Below, piece by piece: positions 33,465 through 42,215 of a stretch of 64,000 bases of DNA. Position 1 is the first letter of the stretch, and the number at the start of each line of letters is the position of its first letter. Source of the stretch: Bradyrhizobium tropiciagri (GTDB lineage: Bacteria; Pseudomonadota; Alphaproteobacteria; Rhizobiales; Xanthobacteraceae); the NCBI RefSeq assembly GCF_018130545.1, contig NZ_JAFCKF010000001.1, positions 372,001-436,000 of the forward strand. The letters are read 5' to 3'. The notes below the pieces were generated by a model. It did not search any database and was not told the DNA's origin. It was given only the letters and a program-made list of their open reading frames with translations. A program made the position numbers and the translations under genes.

Positions 33465-34829
33465 ATGACACGGCAAATGGCGCTGGTTGGCTTCTTGCAG
33501 GCGCAGAACTGCACCAACCTGCCGAGCTCCTGGCGCCACCCGGAGTCGCGCGATGACTCGATGTCCGCGGATTACTACCAGGAGATCGCGCGCATCCTGG
33601 AGCGCGGCAAGTTCCACATGGCGTTCTTCGACGACCGCCTCGCAATGCCCGACCGCTACGGCAACGATCACGCTCACACCGTCGAATATGGCATCCGATG
33701 CGTGAAGATGGACCCGATCGTGGTGCTGACCACGATGGGCATGGTCACCACCAGGCTCGGCCTCGCCTCGACCGCGTCCACCACCTATTTCGAGCCGTTC
33801 GACGTCGCCCGCCGCTTCGCCACCCTCGACCTGATGACGGGCGGCCGCGCCGCCTGGAACGTGGTGACCTCGGTCAATGACGGCGAGGCGCTCAACATGG
33901 GCCGCGAGCAACATCTCGAGCACGATCACCGCTACGACCGCGCGGATGAATTCATGGAGGTGGTGCTCGGCCACTGGGACGCATGGGAAGACGGCTCGCT
34001 GGTGATCGACAAGACGTCAGGCCGCTTTGCCGATCCAAGCAAGGTGAAGCGACTCGACCACAAGGGCGCATTCTTCACCTCGCGCGGCCCGTTCACGGTG
34101 CCGCGCTCGGCGCAGGGCCATCCGGTCGTGATCCAGGCCGGCGCGTCCGGCCGCGGCCAGCGCTTTGCCGGACGCTGGGGCGAGGTGATCTTCACCGCGG
34201 CACGCAACCTCGCCAATGCCAAGCAAGGCTATGACGCGATACGGGGCGAAGCCGCCAAGGCCGGGCGCGATCCCGACCAGATGTTCCTCTGCAACCTGAT
34301 CACGCCGGTGACCGGCGCGACCAAGGCCGAGGCCGAAGACCGGATGGCGGTGATCCAGAAGCTGCCGCTCGAGATCGACGCGCTGTCGCTACTCGCCGAA
34401 GGCCTCAACTTCGATTTCGGCGCCAAGGGGATCGACGAACCGCTGACGACGGAGGAATTGCAGGGCATGCAAGGCATGCTCGGCATCCGCGACGGCGTGC
34501 TGCGCACCTCCGGCAAGACCAATCCCTCGACCCGCGACTTCATCACCTTCTCCGGCCGCGGCCAGGTGCAGGACGCGATGGTCGGTGGCCCGAAGGAGAT
34601 CGCCGACCGGCTGGAGGAAATGTTTGTCAATCGCGGCTGCGACGGTTTTGTGGTCGCGGCGAGCTATGTGCCGGGCTCCTATGCCGACTTCGTCAATCAC
34701 GTGGTGCCCGAATTGCAGAAGCGCGGGCTGTTCCACAAGGACTATGCCGGCACGACTTTGCGGGAAAACCTCGGGCTGAAGCGCCCGGCGGCCGGCGCCT
34801 GGAAAACCCGCGCGCAGGCCGCGGAATAA
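33465..34829 (+). CDS. FMN-dependent monooxygenase, NtaA/DmoA family
   Basis: Bacterial luciferase-like (LLM) monooxygenase of 454 residues, the typical NtaA/SnaA/DszA/DmoA length. Recognisable segments are SWRHPESRDDSMSADYYQEIA, FHMAFFDDRLAMPDRYG, GGRAAWNVVTSVNDGEALNMG and HPVVIQAGASGRGQRFAGRWGEVIFTA (FMN phosphate region), split by reading. These enzymes use FMNH2 from a separate reductase to oxidise sulphur- or nitrogen-containing or aromatic organics. No flavin reductase is seen beside it. AGGAG precedes the ATG. It lies between the Ldh-family and FAA-hydrolase genes with gaps of 24 and 12 bases. Confidence 0.88.
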   Translation: MTRQMALVGFLQAQNCTNLPSSWRHPESRDDSMSADYYQEIARILERGKFHMAFFDDRLAMPDRYGNDHAHTVEYGIRCVKMDPIVVLTTMGMVTTRLGLASTASTTYFEPFDVARRFATLDLMTGGRAAWNVVTSVNDGEALNMGREQHLEHDHRYDRADEFMEVVLGHWDAWEDGSLVIDKTSGRFADPSKVKRLDHKGAFFTSRGPFTVPRSAQGHPVVIQAGASGRGQRFAGRWGEVIFTAARNLANAKQGYDAIRGEAAKAGRDPDQMFLCNLITPVTGATKAEAEDRMAVIQKLPLEIDALSLLAEGLNFDFGAKGIDEPLTTEELQGMQGMLGIRDGVLRTSGKTNPSTRDFITFSGRGQVQDAMVGGPKEIADRLEEMFVNRGCDGFVVAASYVPGSYADFVNHVVPELQKRGLFHKDYAGTTLRENLGLKRPAAGAWKTRAQAAE

Positions 34830-34841
34830 AGGGACATCATC

Positions 34842-35627
34842 ATGCGCTGGCTGAAATTCACCGCCGCAGGTAATACATCCTGGGGCCTCGTCGAGGGCGA
34901 CACCGTCATCACCGTCACCGGCGATCCGTTCGGTGAATGGAGCAAGACGTCGAAGACCCACGCGTTGAAGGACGTCAAGATCGAGCTGCCGCTGATCCCG
35001 CGAACCTTCTACTGCGTCGGGCTGAACTACCTGAAGCACCTCAAGGAGGCCGCCGACAAGGCCGGCACGGTGCCGAACGTCCCCGATCGTCCCGAGATCG
35101 GCTACCGCGCGCAGAACGCGCTGATCGCCCATGACGAGAACGTGGTGATCCCGGCGAGCGCGACCGAGAAGATCCATTACGAGGGCGAGCTCGTCGTCGT
35201 GATCGGCAAGACCGCCAAGCACCTGACCGAAGCCAACGCGATGGACTGCGTGTTCGGCTACACAATCGGCAACGACGTCTCCGAGCGCAGCTGGCAGAAG
35301 GCGGACCGCAGCCTGTGGCGCTCCAAGAACGCCGACACCTTCAAGCCGATGGGCCCGTGGATCGAGACCGACGTCGACCTCGACAGCATGGAGACCGCGA
35401 TCCGCGTCAATGGAAAGGAGACCGGCCGCTTCCACACCAATGAGATGATCTTCGGCATCGTCCCCTTCCTCGTCGAGCTGTCGAAATACTTCACGCTGTC
35501 GCCGGGCGACGTGATCTGGATGGGCACCGACGGCGCCTCGCCTGACTTGAAGGAAGGCGACGTGGTCGAGATCGACATCACCGGGATCGGCACGCTGCGG
35601 AACAGGTTCGTGAAGGAGAAGATGTGA
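34842..35627 (+). CDS. Fumarylacetoacetate hydrolase-family protein
   Basis: FAH-family hydrolase/isomerase of 261 residues. Conserved segments are CVGLNYLKHLKEA, HYEGELVVVIGKTAKHL (metal-binding Glu pair), GYTIGNDVSERSWQ and TLSPGDVIWMGT. Members cleave C-C bonds of acylpyruvates or hydrate 2-hydroxymuconate-type intermediates. AAAGGGA precedes the ATG. It closes the Ldh-monooxygenase-FAH operon, giving a monooxygenation followed by hydrolytic cleavage, a layout common in aromatic or sulphonate catabolism. The final gene of the operon is followed by two repeat elements. Confidence 0.88.
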   Translation: MRWLKFTAAGNTSWGLVEGDTVITVTGDPFGEWSKTSKTHALKDVKIELPLIPRTFYCVGLNYLKHLKEAADKAGTVPNVPDRPEIGYRAQNALIAHDENVVIPASATEKIHYEGELVVVIGKTAKHLTEANAMDCVFGYTIGNDVSERSWQKADRSLWRSKNADTFKPMGPWIETDVDLDSMETAIRVNGKETGRFHTNEMIFGIVPFLVELSKYFTLSPGDVIWMGTDGASPDLKEGDVVEIDITGIGTLRNRFVKEKM

Positions 35628-35680
35628 GACGGGTGGTTTTACCTCCGCTATTGTTGGCGCGCGTGCCTCATTTTCAGTGC

Positions 35681-35797
35681 CGTCCTGGCGAAAGCCAGGA
35701 CCCATAACCACCGCATTCGATCGTGAACGGGACAGTGGCCTCGGCGTCGCGCAGCAATTGAGATTTGGGGTAATGGGTCCTGGCTTTCGTCAGGACG
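35681..35797. repeat. Long-range inverted repeat (GTCCTGGC family)
   Basis: The ~25-base sequence at 35681-35705 (CGTCCTGGC...GGACCCAT) reappears as its reverse complement at 35773-35797 (ATGGGTCC...CAGGACG) with a few changes, separated by about 67 bases. This occupies the gap after the FAH gene and resembles bacterial imperfect palindromic elements. It could fold as a large hairpin in RNA. Confidence 0.75.
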
Positions 35798-35840
35798 ACG
35801 ATCAGATAGTTCTCGATTCAAAATGCCGCACCACCGGTGT

Positions 35841-35942
35841 CATCACCCGCGAAAGCGGGTGATCCAGTATTCCAGAGACAGCAGTGCTTGAGCCGAGAGG
35901 CCGCGGCGTACTGGATCGCCCGGTCGAGCCGAGCGATGACAG
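35841..35942. repeat. Palindromic intergenic repeat, copy A of ATACTGGATC family
   Basis: It begins with a CACCCGC/GCGGGTG hairpin and then GATCCAGTATTCCAGAGA and ends with TACTGGATCGCCCGGTC and GAGCGATGACAG. A second copy at 50032-50131 has the same end and carries the middle part in reverse complement. No coding frame is seen in the gap 35628-35985 beyond these repeats. Confidence 0.75.
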
Positions 35943-35985
35943 TTGAAGATGGGGTTACAGCTTCGCGGCGTTGACCGCAGTACTC

Positions 35986-36906
35986 TCACCGCACAGCCGC
36001 CGGCCGGCGCTTCACGTGATCGATGAACGCACGCAGCTTCGGCATGATCTGGCGGTGGCTAGGATAATAGAGGAACACGCCGGGGGTCGTCGGCGCGAAC
36101 GCATCCAGCACGCGAACGAGCCTTTTCTCCTTCACCGCGCCCGTGATCAGCGGCGCCGGCACTTGCGCCAGCCCGACGCCTTCGAGCGCCGCACCGACCA
36201 GCGTCGGGAAGTCATGGCCGATGAAGGAGCCGGACACGGCGAGCTCGATCGAACGGCCGTTGTCGTTCAGCGACCATGGGGCGAGCCCGCCGTTGGAGCG
36301 TCGCAGCCTGAGGCAGGCATGCGTGCGCAGATCGTCCGGGCGTTTGGGCCGGCCGCGGCGCGCGAGATAATCCGGGCTGCCGACGATCGCGAACGGGAAC
36401 GGTTTGGTCAGGCGCACCGCGACCATGTCCGGGTTGATGAACTGGCCCATCCGGATGCCGGCATCGAAACCGCCGGCAGCGAGATCGACCAGCTCCTCGC
36501 TGGCGGCGAGCTCGACCTCGATCTCGGGATAGGCCTTGCAGAACGAGGCGATCAGCGGCTCCAGCAGGATCGGCACCACCGAGCGCGGCACGGTGAGCCG
36601 CAACAGCCCGGCCGGCTTCTGCCCGAGCTCGCGCGCCGCGCCGCTCGCGGCCACCAGTTCCTCGAATGCGGGCCTGGCGCGCGCCAAAAATCGCTCGCCG
36701 GCTTCGGTGAGGCCGACGCTGCGGGTAGTGCGGATGAACAGCACCGCGCCGAGGCGCGCCTCGAGCGCGCGTACCGCCTGGCTGATCGCCGATGGCGTCA
36801 CCCCAAGCTCGGTCGCCGCACGGCGAAAGCTGCGGTGCTGGGCGACGCTGAGGAACGCCTCGACACCGTCGAGCGCGCCCTGCCGGACTGTGAAGTTCTG
36901 CTTCAT
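35986..36906 (-). CDS. LysR-family transcriptional regulator
   Basis: LysR regulator of 306 residues with a C-terminal effector domain of usual length. The helix-turn-helix region is RSFRRAATELGVTPSAISQ near residues 27-45; FIRTTRSVGLTEAGERFLARA marks the hinge. It is divergent from a small secreted protein gene; the 125-base intergenic region holds a perfect 17-base palindrome (TCACGAC-GAT-GTCGTGA). The most likely direct target is that divergent gene and the membrane protein behind it. The effector is unknown. Confidence 0.9.
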   Translation of the reverse strand: MKQNFTVRQGALDGVEAFLSVAQHRSFRRAATELGVTPSAISQAVRALEARLGAVLFIRTTRSVGLTEAGERFLARARPAFEELVAASGAARELGQKPAGLLRLTVPRSVVPILLEPLIASFCKAYPEIEVELAASEELVDLAAGGFDAGIRMGQFINPDMVAVRLTKPFPFAIVGSPDYLARRGRPKRPDDLRTHACLRLRRSNGGLAPWSLNDNGRSIELAVSGSFIGHDFPTLVGAALEGVGLAQVPAPLITGAVKEKRLVRVLDAFAPTTPGVFLYYPSHRQIMPKLRAFIDHVKRRPAAVR

Positions 36907-36997
36907 GGCCTGTGAACATTATCGCGAATAGTCGCGCACGGGAAGCTGCCCTACATCGAAGCAGCAAGCAGCGCGATCTGCGCTGATCCACGCGACA

Positions 36998-37014
36998 TCA
37001 CGACGATGTCGTGA
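36998..37014. promoter_or_regulatory. Palindrome upstream of the 137-residue secreted protein
   Basis: TCACGAC at 36998-37004 and GTCGTGA at 37008-37014 form a perfect inverted repeat around GAT, ending 17 bases before the ATG at 37032 and 91 bases from the LysR start. It could be an operator for the LysR protein or a short RNA hairpin in the 5' leader. The distance from the LysR gene is rather long for an autoregulatory site. Confidence 0.4.
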
Positions 37015-37031
37015 GCGGAGACATCCGACCG

Positions 37032-37445
37032 ATGAAGACCATCCGTCACACCATCCTCGCCCTCACCCTCACTTTGACAGGCACTACCACCATGACCACT
37101 CCCTCCCCTGCGCAAGCCCAATCCCAATCACAAGTCCCCTCCACCATCACCACCGGCGTGATGGTCATCCTTACCGTGAAAGCCGGCGTCACCCGCGACC
37201 AGGTGATGGCCGTGATGCCGGATGAAATCCGCCAGACGGTGCAGCTCTATCTCGGCGGCAAGGTGCGTGAATGGTATTCGCGATCCGACGGGCGCGGCGT
37301 CGTGCTGCTGCTCGATGCCAAGGACACCGCCGAGGCGCACGCGATCATGGAAGGCCTGCCGCTGACCAAGCTCGACATCATGGACCACGATTACATCGCG
37401 GTCGGCCCGCTGCTGCCGCTCCGCCTGCTGGTCGGCAAGCCCTGA
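37032..37445 (+). CDS. Small secreted protein, dimeric alpha/beta-barrel-like
   Basis: Protein of 137 residues with a signal peptide (TILALTLTLTG region, cleavage near QAQ) and a ~95-residue domain that reads like a muconolactone-isomerase or YCII-type alpha/beta barrel: TTGVMVILTVKAGVTRDQVMAVM, YLGGKVREWYSRSDGRGVVLL and HAIMEGLPL. No catalytic residue can be assigned. The ATG at 37032 is chosen since the GTG at 37011 sits within the palindrome and lacks a ribosome site. It is divergent from the LysR regulator and followed by a membrane protein gene. Confidence 0.65.
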   Translation: MKTIRHTILALTLTLTGTTTMTTPSPAQAQSQSQVPSTITTGVMVILTVKAGVTRDQVMAVMPDEIRQTVQLYLGGKVREWYSRSDGRGVVLLLDAKDTAEAHAIMEGLPLTKLDIMDHDYIAVGPLLPLRLLVGKP

Positions 37446-37520
37446 GCTCATTGCCAAGGTCGGACCCGATCGACGGGTTCGACCTTCCAGACCGAACGGA
37501 TCATCACAAGGGAGCCGGCC

Positions 37521-38018
37521 GTGCCAGTCAGTCTCAACATCCCATTCCTGCTCAGCGTCGCCGGAGCATTCCTGACGAGTGCCGTGGTGGCAGTGACCTA
37601 TGTCTGGCCGGCACTCCGCACCTGGCCGCGCCATGAGGCGCTGCGGCTGCTTGCGGCGTTCCATGCCTTCCGGTTTCTCGGGATGAACTTCCTGGTCACA
37701 GGCTTCGTGTCGCCGGAAGTGAACCCGGTGTTTGCCGGCGCGGTCGGCTGGGGCGATCTGACCGCCGCAATTCTCGCGCTGTTCGCGATGGCGGCACTGT
37801 CGTGGCGGTGGCCGATCGCGATTCCGATTGTCTGGGTCTTCAACATCTGGGGCACGCTCGATCTTCTCAACGCCTACTTCATGGGCGCGACGAAGAACGC
37901 GGATCCCGGCCTGTTCGGCGCCGGCATCTATATTCCGGCGCTCTACGTGCCGCTGCTGCTGGTCAGCCATGTCATGGTGTTCATGATCCTGATGCGGGCG
38001 AAGGCCGCGGAGGCGTAG
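37521..38018 (+). CDS. Small membrane protein, unknown function
   Basis: Inner-membrane protein of 165 residues with about five hydrophobic segments (LLSVAGAFLTSAVVAVTYVW, LLAAFHAFRFLGMNFLVT, LTAAILALFAMAALSW, IVWVFNIWGTLDLLNAYFMG and LYVPLLLVSHVMVFMILM). No family was recognised. The start is GTG, supported by AAGGGAG just upstream. It follows the secreted protein gene by 75 bases on the same strand and could be cotranscribed with it under the LysR regulator. Confidence 0.7.
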   Translation: MPVSLNIPFLLSVAGAFLTSAVVAVTYVWPALRTWPRHEALRLLAAFHAFRFLGMNFLVTGFVSPEVNPVFAGAVGWGDLTAAILALFAMAALSWRWPIAIPIVWVFNIWGTLDLLNAYFMGATKNADPGLFGAGIYIPALYVPLLLVSHVMVFMILMRAKAAEA

Positions 38019-38049
38019 GATCGGTGGAAGCGCAACACTGCATCAGCAT

Positions 38050-38096
38050 CGTCGTCCCGGCCTAGTGCGCAATTGCGCAAGGGGGCCGGGACGACG
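38050..38096. repeat. Palindromic intergenic repeat with nested 14-base palindrome
   Basis: CGTCGTCCCGGCC at the left and GGCCGGGACGACG at the right form a 13-base inverted repeat. The centre holds TGCGCAATTGCGCA at 38066-38079, a perfect 14-base palindrome. It sits between a membrane protein gene and the convergent Lrp gene. Confidence 0.75.
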
Positions 38097-38126
38097 GCGA
38101 GCATGTGGCAGGGCCATCACGTCGTC

Positions 38127-38582
38127 TCAAAACGGCAGCGCCACGCCGGTCTTGATTTCCTTCAGGATCACATTGGTGCGGACGTGGCGGATGCCCGGGA
38201 TGCGGAACATGAACTCGTCGAGGAATCTGTTGTAGGCGTCCATGTCACGCACGACGACGCGCAGATGATAATCGGCGTCGCCTGTGGTCGCGAAGCATTC
38301 CAGCACCTCGCGGCGCTGCGTCACCCGCGCGACGAACTCGTCGACGAATTTGACGTCGTGCCGCTCCAACGAGACGTGCAGGATCGCCGAGGTGGCAAAG
38401 CCGGCGCGCTCGCGCGCCACCAGCGCCGAATAGCCCGAGATGACGCCGGCCTCCTCCAGCGCGCGGACCCGGCGCCAGCACGCGGAAGTCGACATGCCCA
38501 CGGTTTCCGCAAGCTGCTGGTTGGTGGCGCGACCATCCTTTTGCAGTTCGGCAAGGATTTTCTCGTCTTGCTCTTCGACCAT
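38127..38582 (-). CDS. Lrp/AsnC-family transcriptional regulator
   Basis: Lrp/AsnC regulator of 151 residues. The N-terminal helix-turn-helix includes KDGRATNQQLAETVGMSTSACWRRVRALE, split by reading (residues ~15-45), and the C-terminal RAM domain includes VTQRREVLECFATTGDADYHLRVVVRD. It is divergent from the fused indolepyruvate ferredoxin oxidoreductase gene, an amino-acid catabolic enzyme, and amino acids are the usual effectors of this family. The 156-base gap has a perfect TTTGGTA-N5-TACCAAA dyad beside the Lrp start, so control of both genes is likely. Confidence 0.9.
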   Translation of the reverse strand: MVEEQDEKILAELQKDGRATNQQLAETVGMSTSACWRRVRALEEAGVISGYSALVARERAGFATSAILHVSLERHDVKFVDEFVARVTQRREVLECFATTGDADYHLRVVVRDMDAYNRFLDEFMFRIPGIRHVRTNVILKEIKTGVALPF

Positions 38583-38595
38583 CGCGAGGCTCCGA

Positions 38596-38614
38596 TTTGG
38601 TATACTTTACCAAA
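38596..38614. promoter_or_regulatory. Operator-like dyad between Lrp and IOR genes
   Basis: TTTGGTA at 38596-38602 and TACCAAA at 38608-38614 are perfect inverted repeats separated by TACTT. It lies 14 bases from the Lrp start. A second small dyad, TAGGT-AAG-ACCTA at 38667-38679, lies nearer the oxidoreductase start. The protein binding is inferred from family behaviour. Confidence 0.55.
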
Positions 38615-38738
38615 TTACAGCCAACCTAGCAATTTTTTGCCGATTTTCGCTCGCACAACGAATAGATAGGTAAGACCTACCAGCCCCGCAGGCATAGCCT
38701 TGTTCGGTCAGACATCGCGATTCCCCGAGGGACCGATC

Positions 38739-41700
38739 ATGGGCCAGATGCCGCTGCTTGACGCCTACCAGTTGTCCGAGCGCTACAGCCGGGAACGCGG
38801 TCGCGTCTTCCTCACCGGTACGCAGGCGATCGTCCGCATCGCGCTCGACCAGATCAGGCGCGATCGCGCGAGCGGACTCAACACCGCGGGCTTCATCTCC
38901 GGCTATCGCGGCTCGCCGCTCGGCGGCGTCGATCTCGAATTGTGGAAGATCAAGCAGCTGCTGAAGGACAGCCGCATCGAATTCCTGCCCGCGGTGAACG
39001 AAGACCTTGCGGCAACCGCCGTGCTCGGCTCGCAGCAGGTCGAGACGCAGAAAGACCGCGAGGTCGATGGCGTGTTCGGGCTGTGGTACGGCAAGGGCCC
39101 CGGCGTCGATCGCTCGGGCGATGCGCTGAAGCACGGCAATGCCTATGGCTCCTCGCCGCATGGCGGCGTGCTGGTCGTCGCCGGCGACGATCATGGCTGC
39201 GTGTCGTCGTCGATGCCGCACCAATCGGATGTGGCCTTCATGAGCTGGTTCATGCCGACGCTGCATCCGGCCGATGTCGGCGAATATCTCGCGTTCGGCG
39301 AATATGGCTACGCGCTGAGCCGCTTTTCCGGCATGTGGGTCGGCTTCAAGGCGATCTCGGAGATCGTGGAGTCCGGCGCCTCGGTCGAGCTGCCCGCCCC
39401 GCGCCGTTTCATCCAGCCGGATTTCGTGCCCCCGCCCGGCGGCCTGCATTATCGCTGGCCGGACCTGCCGGGCCCGCAAATTGAGGAGCGGCTGGAAGCC
39501 AAGAAGCACGCGGTCTACGCGTTTGCAAAAGCCAATCCGATCGACCGCCGCATCTACGACATCAAGGGCGCAAGCTACGGCATCGTCACCACGGGCAAGG
39601 CGCATCTCGATCTGATGGAGGCGCTGCGGCTGGTTGGACTCGACGAGGCCGCCTGCCGCCGCTTCGGCATCGACATCTACAAGGTCGGCATGGTGTGGCC
39701 GCTCGCGCTTCACGATGCGATGGAGTTCGTGACGGGCAAGCGCGAGATCCTGGTGGTCGAGGAGAAGCGCGGCATCATCGAGAGCCAATTCAAGGAATAT
39801 TTCTACGACTATCCCGGCGCCAAGCCGGAGCGGATGGTCGGCAAGCACGACGAAACCGGCGCGCGGCTGATCTCCTGGACCGGCGAGTTGTCACCGCGCA
39901 TGCTCGCCGACGTGCTGGCGCGGCGGCTCGACCCAATGTTTCCGGAGCTGCGGTTGGCACAACGCGTCGCCGCGCTCAGGCCCGAGCGGGACCGCAGCAT
40001 CGCGGTGCCGGGCGCTGTGCGCACGCCGTATTTCTGCTCGGGCTGCCCGCACAATACGTCGACCAAGGTGCCCGAGGGCTCCAAGGCGCTGGCCGGCATC
40101 GGCTGCCATTTCATGGCGAGCTGGATGGACCGCGAAACCTCGTCGCTGATCCAGATGGGCGGCGAAGGCGTCAACTGGGCCGCGTCGTCGAAATTCACCG
40201 GCAACAGCCATGTATTTCAGAACCTCGGCGAAGGCACCTATTATCATTCCGGCTCGATGGCGATCCGGCAGGCAATCGCCGCGAATGCCAACATCACCTA
40301 CAAGATCCTGTTCAATGACGCAGTCGCGATGACCGGCGGCCAGCCGGTCGACGGCCCGGTCAGCGTGCAGGCGATCGCCCACTCTGTGCGCGCCGAGGGC
40401 GTGTCGCGCATCGCGTTGGTTTCGGATGATCCGGCGCACTTTTCGCCGGCCGACCTGCCGGTAGGCGTCACCATCCATCCTCGCGAGGAGATGGACGCCG
40501 TGCAGCGCGAACTGCGCGAGATATCGGGCGTCACCGTGCTGATCTATCAGCAGACCTGCGCCACCGAGAAGCGCCGCCGCCGCAAGCGTGGCACGATCAA
40601 GGACCCCGCACGCTTCGCCTACATCAACGACCTCGTCTGCGAGGGGTGCGGCGATTGCTCGGTGGAATCCAATTGCCTCAGCGTCGAGCCGAAGGAGACG
40701 CCGTTCGGCCGCAAGCGCAAGATCAACCTCTCGACCTGCAACAAGGATTTTTCCTGCCTCAACGGCTTCTGCCCGAGTTTTGTCACCATCGAGGGCGGCA
40801 GGCGCCGGGCGAAGACCGCGAGCGCGATCGATCCGCTGGCGCGCGCTGCCGCGCTGCCGGCGCCGGAGTTCGCGGCGCTCGACGAGCCCTATGATCTGCT
40901 GGTCACCGGCGTGGGCGGCACCGGCGTCATCACGGTCGGCGCGCTGATCGCAATGGCCGCGCATCTCGAGGGCTGCGGCGTCTCGGTGCTCGACTTCACC
41001 GGCTTCGCGCAGAAGTTCGGCCCCGTGCTGAGCTTCCTGCGGCTGGCGGCGGCACCCGACGCGCTGCATCAAGTGCGGATCGACCAGGGCGCAGCGGATG
41101 CGCTGATCGGCTGCGATCTCGTGGTGAGCTCGTCCGCGAAAGCCTCCGGCACCTACCGCAAGGGCATGCGCGCCGTGGTCAACACCGCGGAGATGCCGAC
41201 CGGCGACGTGGTGCGCTTCCGCGATGCCGATCTCGCCTCGCCGGTTCGCCTGCGCGCCATCGAGCGGGTGATCGGGTCGGGCAACCTCTCCGCCATCGAC
41301 GCCAATGCACTGGCCGAGCGGCTGCTTGGTGACAGCGTCTACGCCAATATCATGATGCTCGGCTTTGCCTGGCAGCAGGGCTTGGTGCCGGTGTCGCTGG
41401 ACGCGCTGACCCGCGCGATCGAGCTGAACGGCGTCGCCGTCGAGCGCAACAAGCAGGCGCTGGCCTGGGGCAGGCTCGCCTTTGCCGATCCGGATTTCCT
41501 GCCGAAGGCAGACGGTGCTGCGGCCAATGCGCCGGAGACGCTGGAACAGATGATCGCGCGCCGCGTGGACTTTCTCATCGGCTATCAGGACGCGGCCTAC
41601 GCCGCGCGCTACCGCGCCACGGTCGATCGCGTCCGCCACGCCGAGGCCGCGCTTGGCAGCGAGACACTGACCGACGCCGTGGCACGGTCGCTGTTCAAGC

Positions 41701-42215
41701 TGATGGCCTACAAGGACGAATACGAGGTGGCGCGGCTGCATATGCAGACCGGGTTCCTCGACGATCTCAAGCGCGAGTTCGATGGCGACTTCACAGTGCA
41801 GTACCATCTCGCACCGCCCTTCCTCCCGGCGCGGCAGGATGCACGCGGCCGCCCGCGCAAGCGCGCGTTCGGGCAATGGATCCAGACGCCGCTGCGGCTG
41901 CTCGCGGGCCTGAAGGGGCTGCGCGGCACTGCGTTCGACGTATTCGGCTACACCGCAGAACGCCGCGCCGAGCGCGAGCAGATCACGTGGTACGAGGCGC
42001 TGATCGATATGATCGTCGGCAAGCTCGACGCCGCGCGGTTGCCCGATCTCACAGCGATCGCAAAGGCGCCGATGGAAATCCGCGGCTATGGACCGGTCAA
42101 GGATGCCGCAATCGAAAAGACCAGGGCGGAGGTGGCGCGGTTGACCGCGCTTCTCACCTCCGCCCCGTCAGACGCAGCCGACGGCTCAGGCCGCCGCGCC
42201 GCGCTTGGCGGGTGA
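38739..42215 (+). CDS. Fused indolepyruvate ferredoxin oxidoreductase
   Basis: Large cytoplasmic enzyme of 1158 residues fusing the alpha and beta parts of indolepyruvate:ferredoxin oxidoreductase. Order: N-terminal pyruvate-ferredoxin-oxidoreductase domain; TPP-binding domain with CSGCPHNTSTKVPEG near residue 433 and ILFNDAVAMTGGQP; a ferredoxin-like segment near 634 with CEGCGDCSVESNC and then CNKDFSCLNGFC; a gamma domain near 724 with GVGGTGVITVGAL; C-terminal DUF6537-like region. It oxidatively decarboxylates aryl-pyruvates to aryl-acetyl-CoA. The ATG at 38739 follows GAGGGA. The divergent Lrp regulator fits amino-acid induction. Its 3' end overlaps the symporter gene by 30 bases. Confidence 0.9.
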   Translation: MGQMPLLDAYQLSERYSRERGRVFLTGTQAIVRIALDQIRRDRASGLNTAGFISGYRGSPLGGVDLELWKIKQLLKDSRIEFLPAVNEDLAATAVLGSQQVETQKDREVDGVFGLWYGKGPGVDRSGDALKHGNAYGSSPHGGVLVVAGDDHGCVSSSMPHQSDVAFMSWFMPTLHPADVGEYLAFGEYGYALSRFSGMWVGFKAISEIVESGASVELPAPRRFIQPDFVPPPGGLHYRWPDLPGPQIEERLEAKKHAVYAFAKANPIDRRIYDIKGASYGIVTTGKAHLDLMEALRLVGLDEAACRRFGIDIYKVGMVWPLALHDAMEFVTGKREILVVEEKRGIIESQFKEYFYDYPGAKPERMVGKHDETGARLISWTGELSPRMLADVLARRLDPMFPELRLAQRVAALRPERDRSIAVPGAVRTPYFCSGCPHNTSTKVPEGSKALAGIGCHFMASWMDRETSSLIQMGGEGVNWAASSKFTGNSHVFQNLGEGTYYHSGSMAIRQAIAANANITYKILFNDAVAMTGGQPVDGPVSVQAIAHSVRAEGVSRIALVSDDPAHFSPADLPVGVTIHPREEMDAVQRELREISGVTVLIYQQTCATEKRRRRKRGTIKDPARFAYINDLVCEGCGDCSVESNCLSVEPKETPFGRKRKINLSTCNKDFSCLNGFCPSFVTIEGGRRRAKTASAIDPLARAAALPAPEFAALDEPYDLLVTGVGGTGVITVGALIAMAAHLEGCGVSVLDFTGFAQKFGPVLSFLRLAAAPDALHQVRIDQGAADALIGCDLVVSSSAKASGTYRKGMRAVVNTAEMPTGDVVRFRDADLASPVRLRAIERVIGSGNLSAIDANALAERLLGDSVYANIMMLGFAWQQGLVPVSLDALTRAIELNGVAVERNKQALAWGRLAFADPDFLPKADGAAANAPETLEQMIARRVDFLIGYQDAAYAARYRATVDRVRHAEAALGSETLTDAVARSLFKLMAYKDEYEVARLHMQTGFLDDLKREFDGDFTVQYHLAPPFLPARQDARGRPRKRAFGQWIQTPLRLLAGLKGLRGTAFDVFGYTAERRAEREQITWYEALIDMIVGKLDAARLPDLTAIAKAPMEIRGYGPVKDAAIEKTRAEVARLTALLTSAPSDAADGSGRRAALGG

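Noticed and set aside
34389-35711. A 440-codon minus-strand frame opposite the FAH gene
   Set aside because: It is antisense to a well-defined FAH-family enzyme and has no family motif.
39891-41876. A 661-codon minus-strand frame inside the indolepyruvate oxidoreductase
   Set aside because: It is an antisense shadow of a conserved enzyme, with no family motifs.
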